Source of the DNA: Actinomycetota bacterium
GTDB taxonomy: Bacteria; Actinomycetota; Acidimicrobiia; Acidimicrobiales; JAMCPL01
DNA: 18,887 nucleotides
Assembly: GCA_023379725.1 (NCBI GenBank)
Contig: JAMCPC010000095.1
Coordinates: 1 to 18,887, forward strand
Direction: 5' to 3'
In this document: one piece after another, positions 14,264-18,887 of the stretch
Numbering within the stretch: position 1 is the first letter of the stretch
How the letters are laid out: the number at the start of each line of letters is the position of its first letter
Position numbers and translations under genes: made by a program
Notes under the pieces: generated by a model
Database searches by the model: none
Seen by the model: only the letters and a program-made list of their open reading frames with translations
Told to the model about the DNA's origin: nothing

Positions 14264-15535
14264 TTACCTGCGTTCTCCCATTGACACGTAATCTCTCTGC
14301 TCCTCTCCAATGTATATTTGACGAGGACGCGCTATCTTGGAGTTCTGGTCGAGGAGTTCCTGCCAGTGAGCCAGCCAGCCTGCAGTACGTGGAATAGCAA
14401 ATAGCACGGGAAACATCTCCATAGGAAATCCCATGGCTTGGTAGATCAACCCGGTATAGAAGTCCACATTTGGATAGAGCCTCCTGGACAGGAAGTACTC
14501 GTCATTTAGCGCCACCTCTTCCAGCTTGAGCGCTATATCCAGCAATGGATTCTTGCCCGTTACCTCAAACACGTCATATGCCGTATTCTTGACAATCTTT
14601 GCACGTGGGTCGTACGTCTTATATACACGATGCCCGAATCCTTCCAGCAGGGTATCGCCACGCTTCACTGACTCTATGAATGCCGGCACCTCCTCCATGG
14701 ATCCGATCTTGCTCAACATCTTGATGACCGCCTCGTTGGCACCTCCATGACGAGGTCCGTAAAGGGCTGCACATGCGGCAGAACATGCTGAATAGGGATC
14801 AGGATGTGACGAACCGACCACCCTCATCGCTGTCGTAGAGCAATTCTGCTCATGGTCCGCGTGCAGGATAAACAACACATCTATCGCCTTCGCCAGGGCA
14901 GGATTGGCATCAAACCTCGGTTCAGCCGTCTTCCACATCATTGAGAGAAAGTTGGCGGCGAATGGTAATGAATTGTCAGGATATACAAAAGGCATACCCA
15001 TACTGAAGCGATATGCGGCTGCAGCCAGTGTAGGCATCTTGGCTATCAGCCTGACTATCTGCTTGCGCCGTGATTCCTCATCAAAGATTTGCTTCGCATC
15101 AAGATAGAAGGTGGACAACGCAGCTACGGCAGAGACCAGCACACCCATAGGATGAGCATCGTAATGAAAACCCTCCAAAAATCTCTTACGCACGTTTTCA
15201 TGAATAAATGTATGGTAGGTGATATCGTGAGTCCATTCTTCCAGTTGCTTCTGCGTAGGCAGCTCGCCATGTAGCAAGAGGTATGCCACCTCCAGATAGG
15301 TGGACTTCTCTGCAAGCTGCTCAATAGGGTATCCTCTATAACGCAGTATGCCCGCCTCACCGTCCAAATAAGTTATAGAACTTTCGCATGAAGCGGTAGA
15401 CATGAAACCTGGGTCGTAAAACCATATACCCGGTAACAGTTTGCGCCAATCATTGGAAGATATACCCCCATTCTCTATGGGGATCTCTATCGAGTCCCCT
15501 GATCTGTTATCAGTAATTGTGATGCTTTCTGGCAT
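14264..15535 (-). CDS. gltA: Citrate synthase
   Basis: A 423-aa type-II citrate synthase, the entry enzyme of the TCA cycle (acetyl-CoA plus oxaloacetate to citrate). Numbered from ATG 15535, the catalytic residues are His228 in LHADHEQN, His263 in GPRHGGAN and Asp358 in YPNVDFYTG. The N-terminal sheet domain with DPGFMSTASCESSITYLDG and LRYRGYPIEQLAEKSTYLEV is typical of actinobacterial GltA2 and proteobacterial GltA. The frame also opens at GTG 15544, but ATG 15535 has AGGTGA 5 bases upstream and is preferred. A 7-codon ORF (MTREKGR) ends in a GTGA overlap with that GTG. The gene follows the Ser/Thr-rich protein gene on the same strand after 186 bases, so it probably has its own promoter, which I could not place with confidence. 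Confidence 0.96.
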   Translation of the reverse strand: MPESITITDNRSGDSIEIPIENGGISSNDWRKLLPGIWFYDPGFMSTASCESSITYLDGEAGILRYRGYPIEQLAEKSTYLEVAYLLLHGELPTQKQLEEWTHDITYHTFIHENVRKRFLEGFHYDAHPMGVLVSAVAALSTFYLDAKQIFDEESRRKQIVRLIAKMPTLAAAAYRFSMGMPFVYPDNSLPFAANFLSMMWKTAEPRFDANPALAKAIDVLFILHADHEQNCSTTAMRVVGSSHPDPYSACSAACAALYGPRHGGANEAVIKMLSKIGSMEEVPAFIESVKRGDTLLEGFGHRVYKTYDPRAKIVKNTAYDVFEVTGKNPLLDIALKLEEVALNDEYFLSRRLYPNVDFYTGLIYQAMGFPMEMFPVLFAIPRTAGWLAHWQELLDQNSKIARPRQIYIGEEQRDYVSMGERR

Positions 15536-15721
15536 CTCACTCACCTGCCTTTCTCTCTAGTCATTGAATATTACGATGTTTCATTGTAGTCATGCCTTCA
15601 TTAACGCTACACATCGTTGTGCGGATCAATCAACTCTTCCAGCATGGTTTCATATCTATAATAATACGCCTTTCAACCTCAGATTGATAGCCCGGAATTA
15701 CCCGTATAATACGTACGTGCT

Positions 15722-17272
15722 CTATGTGCCAACTACCAAGGTAAACTGCAAAGCAGCAGACACCGCTGGCAAGCCCGAAGTGGCGTGTATCGATACCCGG
15801 TATGTGCCAGATGAGCTGACGTGTAGCGTATTGAATACGATACCGGCTGAACCACTTGGATTGAGGTAATCACTGCCTGAGGAGGATGCCCTATCCACCA
15901 CCATAGCGACTGACCCTCCGTCATGGCAACTACTGCATGACATGCTCCCGCTGAGTGCAACTCTGGAAATGGGCGTATTACCCTTATCGGTTACCACCAC
16001 CTCCAGATTGACCGATGAAGATGGAGGGATATCTATCGTACCGGGTGACGACGAGGGAAGAGGTGCCGGATTCATAGAATAAGTAGAGATTACCAGCGAC
16101 GGATCTGCTGCCAACGAGCCCTCTGCAGCCAATGCAGCTACAAAGGCATTAAGCCCTGCACTGCTCCATCTGAGTACCTGCACTGATCTACTCATCGAAA
16201 TATGGGGGTGAGCGCTGCTTGTTGGATGCACGGTACTACTGTGAGGTACTGTACTCCCACTGGTACTGGTGGTACTGGCTGGTGCTGTTGTGCTGGTGCT
16301 GGTGCTGGTGCTGGTGCTGGTACTGGCTGGTGCTGTTGTGCTGGTGCTGGTGCTGGTACTGGCTGGTGCTGTTGTGCTGGTGCTGGTGCTGGTGCTGGTA
16401 CTGGTACTGGCTGGTGCTGTTGTGCTGGTGCTGGTGCTGGTACTGGCTGGTGCTGTTGTGCTGTTGCTGGTGCTGGAAGGTACCGTTGTGCTGGGGGTGG
16501 TAGGGCTGACAGTACTACCACCGGTCACACCACCGGGAGTCGTTTTACCTGTTCCAGTCAGCGAACGAGAGGAAGGAGAAGAGATGCTCAGATGCAATGG
16601 GTTAATTGGCCGCGAGACAACCGGTGAAAGGGTGACTACCTGCAGAGTATTCCATACCGATGACCGGAGCCTGGCATGGCCTGGTGCCCTGGAAAATTGT
16701 AAGGCACAATCACGCCACAAGCGATCCGAGGAATACACCATACTGCGTGCCCTGTCCAGCTGCCCAAGTGTCCACGAAGCGCTCTCCGGCGAATTACCGT
16801 ACAACCCGCCAAGCAACCCATATACTCCCTTGCGAAAGAGAGACACCGCACTGTAACGATCGGCAAGGGAATGGGTACAGAGTTCACTGCTGGTACCCCA
16901 GGGATAGGGAGGGACCGTCTTTGATGCCGACTCAAGATAGCTATGAGCTGCGTCTACCATGCTTGATATACGATCAGTCAAGGCCACACGGGAGAGTCCC
17001 TGTGGATGGTAAATGAGGTGCAAAATCTGTGCCCCCAAGCTGGTGGAATCACTGGCAATAGGGTTGATCGTATCTACATAACTCAGATCTATTGCACTGG
17101 TATAAGGACCCGGCCTGCCCGAAGCCTTGATAAGCCCACCAGCTATCACCCCAATAACTACCAGAACCAGCAGGCCAGCAAAGATTATACGCCTTCTCTT
17201 TTTGATATAGCGTACAACCCTTCTGCTGAAGCTGCTCCTGCTTCGCAACTCTCTGGACCAATCCTGCCTCAC
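15722..17272 (-). CDS. Membrane-anchored extracellular protein with Ser/Thr/Ala-rich repeat linker
   Basis: I recognise no family. From GTG 17272 the protein has 516 residues: a basic cytoplasmic end (IKKRRR), one membrane segment (about 29-48), an extracellular helical part (about 60-225) with LGQLDRARSM and three Cys, a low-complexity linker (241-356), and a C-terminal part (about 362-516) predicted mainly beta, with a CSSC motif (446-449). The linker is built of TTAPASTSTSTS-type units and is a probable O-glycosylation region that spans the wall. Start choice: the frame stays open to TTG 17458, but that region contains one copy of a 33-bp direct repeat and a TATAGT box (17363-17368), so it is probably not coding. 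GTG 17272 has GGAG 8 bases upstream and overlaps the stop of a short ORF (GTGA). ATG 17371 and 17311 remain possible. It is divergent from an LCP ligase, which suggests an envelope role. Confidence 0.7.
   Translation of the reverse strand: MRQDWSRELRSRSSFSRRVVRYIKKRRRIIFAGLLVLVVIGVIAGGLIKASGRPGPYTSAIDLSYVDTINPIASDSTSLGAQILHLIYHPQGLSRVALTDRISSMVDAAHSYLESASKTVPPYPWGTSSELCTHSLADRYSAVSLFRKGVYGLLGGLYGNSPESASWTLGQLDRARSMVYSSDRLWRDCALQFSRAPGHARLRSSVWNTLQVVTLSPVVSRPINPLHLSISSPSSRSLTGTGKTTPGGVTGGSTVSPTTPSTTVPSSTSNSTTAPASTSTSTSTTAPASTSTSTSTSTSTTAPASTSTSTSTTAPASTSTSTSTSTSTTAPASTTSTSGSTVPHSSTVHPTSSAHPHISMSRSVQVLRWSSAGLNAFVAALAAEGSLAADPSLVISTYSMNPAPLPSSSPGTIDIPPSSSVNLEVVVTDKGNTPISRVALSGSMSCSSCHDGGSVAMVVDRASSSGSDYLNPSGSAGIVFNTLHVSSSGTYRVSIHATSGLPAVSAALQFTLVVGT
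16292..16459. repeat. 84-bp tandem duplication made of GGTGCT-type hexamers
   Basis: Units 16292-16375 and 16376-16459 match at 83 of 84 bases. Each encodes a 12-residue module (TTAPASTSTSTS) plus a 16-residue module, so the linker has a 12-16-12-16 order above the Thr-Ser dipeptide repeat. The array should be prone to slippage in multiples of 6 bases, changing linker length without breaking the frame. Open plus-strand frames here (for example 16269-16856) are shadows. Confidence 0.85.
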
Positions 17273-17355
17273 CTGCCCAGCTCCACTGAACCCGACCTGC
17301 CTACATAACATCTCGACAGCGTCACCGCATAATGCTCTACTTCCACAATCATCAT
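17269..17355 (-). CDS. Possible leaderless 28-codon leader ORF overlapping the surface-protein start
   Basis: ATG 17355 lies exactly 7 bases after TATAGT (17368-17363), with TTGCCA (17384-17389) 15 bases further up, so a transcript would begin at this codon. The ORF begins MMIVEVEHYAVTLSRCY and ends GSVELGR; its TGA (17271-17269) overlaps the GTG start of the 516-aa gene as GTGA. This would couple translation of the large gene to the leader. I know no homologue and the peptide may have no function of its own. A chance frame is possible. Confidence 0.4.
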   Translation of the reverse strand: MMIVEVEHYAVTLSRCYVGRSGSVELGR

Positions 17356-17434
17356 CGGCAATACTATACATCGGCAAAGGGTATGGCAAAAAACATAATG
17401 GAAACGTACAAGGGAACGATCTGGTCAGTAGAGT

Positions 17435-17543
17435 CGGTACATGGATGAGACGGAACAATATTATTTTATTTCCCCAGATACTGAGTGTAGGCGACCCCCA
17501 TTGGTGCCATCGGTACGTGGATGAGACGGAACAATATTATTTC
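17435..17543. repeat. 33-bp direct repeat pair in the divergent promoter region
   Basis: Copies at 17435-17467 and 17511-17543 begin CGGTACRTGGATGAGACGG and differ at 2 of 33 bases; their starts are 76 bases apart. The second copy is followed by three spaced CCGGTGMCA motifs (about 17544-17595). The region separates the surface-protein gene (minus) from the LCP gene (plus), so the repeats may bind a shared regulator or be a duplication remnant. Confidence 0.7.
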
Positions 17544-17630
17544 CCGGTGACAACTATATAAATCCCGGTGCCACTAAATTATTTACCGGTGCCACCAACG
17601 CGAGACCTAAGGGGTATAAAATAAAAAATC

Positions 17631-18887
17631 ATGTCTTCAAATTACATTCCACCTGCTGCAGGAGGCCGTCCGGAAAGTGATCAGTCGCGCCAGTCAATCA
17701 TGCGCAAGCGTCGCAGACATAGGCGCCTGGTAAGAAGGCTGCTGAGACTGACCACCGCGTTCATCGTGCTCTGCCTTATTCTGGTGGGAACTGCATATGG
17801 ATACGTACAGTACAGAAATTCACAGATACATCATATAACTGTACACAATCTCATAAAGCCAACACCAGGAGGAGTAGAGAACATCCTGATGATAGGCAAC
17901 AATTCGAGGTGTGTCCTAAACGGAAAGCAAAGCACGGCATTTGGAAGCTGTAGCCAGGTAGGAGGTGCCCGTAGCGATGTGACCATGCTTCTCCATCTGG
18001 ACCCAGCAAAGCACTCTGCCTCCATCCTCTCTATTCCTCGCGATCTCTTCCTCCCCATCCCCGGAACAACCAACGAGAACAGGGTGGACGACTCACTGAA
18101 CCCTACAAGTACGAGCCAGACCTCAAACCCTTCCCAGCTTGTCAAGACCATCGAATCTGATCTGGGCATTCCGATAAGCCACTTCGTTATGCTCAATTTC
18201 GACACATTCCAAAGTGTGGTGAACGTGCTGGGAGGAGTGAACGTCTACTTCCCTAACCCGGTAAAGGACGCGTATTCAGGGCTGAACATCACAGCTCCCG
18301 GATGCCACCACCTGAACGGAAATCAAGCACTTGCCCTGGTAAGAGCTCGCCACATGTACTATCTCCAAAATGGATCGTGGCAATACGACGGAACGGGCGA
18401 CATCGGCAGGATTACCAGAGACCACCAATTCTTACGTATACTTGCATCCGCAGTAGCCAGCCAGGGTCTAAGCAATCTACCCAGAGATAATGCGCTAATA
18501 GGTTCAGTACTGCCTGATTTGACAGTAGATCAGGGCTTCGGACTCACCCAGATGGCTTCACTCGCACTTACCTACCACGGGATAAACCCCAATAACGTGC
18601 CCACCAACACCCTACCTGTACTGAATCACTACTACCAGGGTTACCCGGGCTACATCTACAAAGGGGGTAACTACGGTGACATACTCATGCCATACGAGCC
18701 AACCGACCAACAGGCCATAGATGCTTTTCTTGGTCAGTCGGATCCACCGGGTGGCAATGTAACGCCTCAGTCAGTAAAGGTGGCAGTGCTCAATGGAACC
18801 GGTACCTCCGGGCAGGCAACCCAGACCTCATCGCAGCTACAATCTATCGGCTACAATATCGTCGGTACCGGCAGCTCATCTCCAGTG
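17631..18887 (+). CDS. LytR-CpsA-Psr (LCP) family cell-wall ligase, partial
   Basis: The frame is open from ATG 17631 to the window end (419 codons, 3' end missing). LCP proteins transfer polyprenyl-phosphate-linked glycopolymers (arabinogalactan, teichoic acid or capsule) to peptidoglycan on the outer face of the membrane. Layout: a basic cytoplasmic end (about 13-38), one membrane segment (41-58), and the LCP domain (about 80-270). Visible key residues are GARSDVTML (Asp116), SIPRDLFL (Arg137, Asp138), VRARHMYY (Arg238, Arg240) and GRITRDHQF (Arg260, Arg263). The start of a LytR_C domain (VKVAVLNGTGTSGQA, from 383) follows. Two Cys (94, 107) could form an extracellular disulfide. There is no Shine-Dalgarno; TAAAAT (17617-17622) lies 8 bases before the ATG, so it may be leaderless. 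Divergent from the Ser/Thr-rich surface protein. Confidence 0.9.
   Translation, partial: MSSNYIPPAAGGRPESDQSRQSIMRKRRRHRRLVRRLLRLTTAFIVLCLILVGTAYGYVQYRNSQIHHITVHNLIKPTPGGVENILMIGNNSRCVLNGKQSTAFGSCSQVGGARSDVTMLLHLDPAKHSASILSIPRDLFLPIPGTTNENRVDDSLNPTSTSQTSNPSQLVKTIESDLGIPISHFVMLNFDTFQSVVNVLGGVNVYFPNPVKDAYSGLNITAPGCHHLNGNQALALVRARHMYYLQNGSWQYDGTGDIGRITRDHQFLRILASAVASQGLSNLPRDNALIGSVLPDLTVDQGFGLTQMASLALTYHGINPNNVPTNTLPVLNHYYQGYPGYIYKGGNYGDILMPYEPTDQQAIDAFLGQSDPPGGNVTPQSVKVAVLNGTGTSGQATQTSSQLQSIGYNIVGTGSSSPV

Noticed and set aside
16292..16459. CRISPR array
   Set aside because: The repeats are contiguous, coding and of hexamer origin, with no unique spacers. No cas genes are present.
16269..16856. 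Plus-strand ORFs rich in LVLVLAG or GAGAGTGWCC repeats
   Set aside because: These are shadows of the hexamer repeat in the Ser/Thr-rich gene on the minus strand; any frame through GGTGCT repeats stays open.

Overview
The window looks like chromosomal DNA of a medium-GC, acid- or soil-type actinobacterium; an Acidimicrobiia-like lineage is my guess and is not proven. The basis is the gene set: a polyprenol-phosphomannose-dependent alpha-1,6-mannosyltransferase of the MptB type, a LytR-CpsA-Psr protein with a LytR_C tail, a GtrA-like flippase subunit, a DrrA/DrrB-type ABC exporter, a GltA2-type citrate synthase, and many genes with a -10 box placed so that the transcript starts at the ATG (leaderless mRNAs).

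Region 1 (about 1-3547) is a decayed accessory island. Its right side is an intact tRNA-Thr(GGT) gene on the minus strand. Its left side, at the very edge of the window, is a degraded copy of the anticodon-to-T-loop part of the same tRNA, which is the arrangement left by tRNA-targeted integration. Between them lie a small membrane-anchored coiled-coil protein, an IS607-family element whose serine recombinase (tnpA) is killed by two stops and a truncation but whose TnpB nuclease keeps all visible RuvC and zinc-finger residues, and a truncated, frameshifted gene with Asp-box (BNR) motifs.

Region 2 (3839-8108, plus strand) holds an amidase-signature enzyme, a two-gene ABC exporter (ATPase and permease overlapping by ATGA) behind a near-consensus promoter, and a GNAT acetyltransferase of the phosphinothricin-acetyltransferase type. 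Region 3 (8160-13190) holds the MptB-like mannosyltransferase (minus), a dienelactone-hydrolase-family enzyme (plus), tRNA-Tyr(GTA) (minus), a YajQ-family protein (plus), a 117-bp inverted-repeat element between convergent genes, a GtrA-family membrane protein (minus), and a possible 48-aa ORF in front of it. Region 4 (13364-18887) holds acyl-CoA thioesterase II (plus), citrate synthase (minus), a large Ser/Thr-rich membrane-anchored extracellular protein (minus), and divergently a LytR-CpsA-Psr ligase cut by the window end.

Common threads are cell-envelope building (MptB, GtrA, LCP, the Ser/Thr-rich surface protein) and ordinary carbon and acyl-CoA metabolism (citrate synthase, thioesterase, hydrolase, amidase). 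Three things deserve a second look: the tRNA-Thr-bounded island with a TnpB that has outlived its transposase; the 117-bp structured inverted repeat at 12342-12458; and an initiation pattern in which genes are leaderless or sit directly behind a short overlapping upstream ORF, best seen at 17269-17355. Short tandem duplications (12-18 bp) upstream of several genes are another recurring feature.
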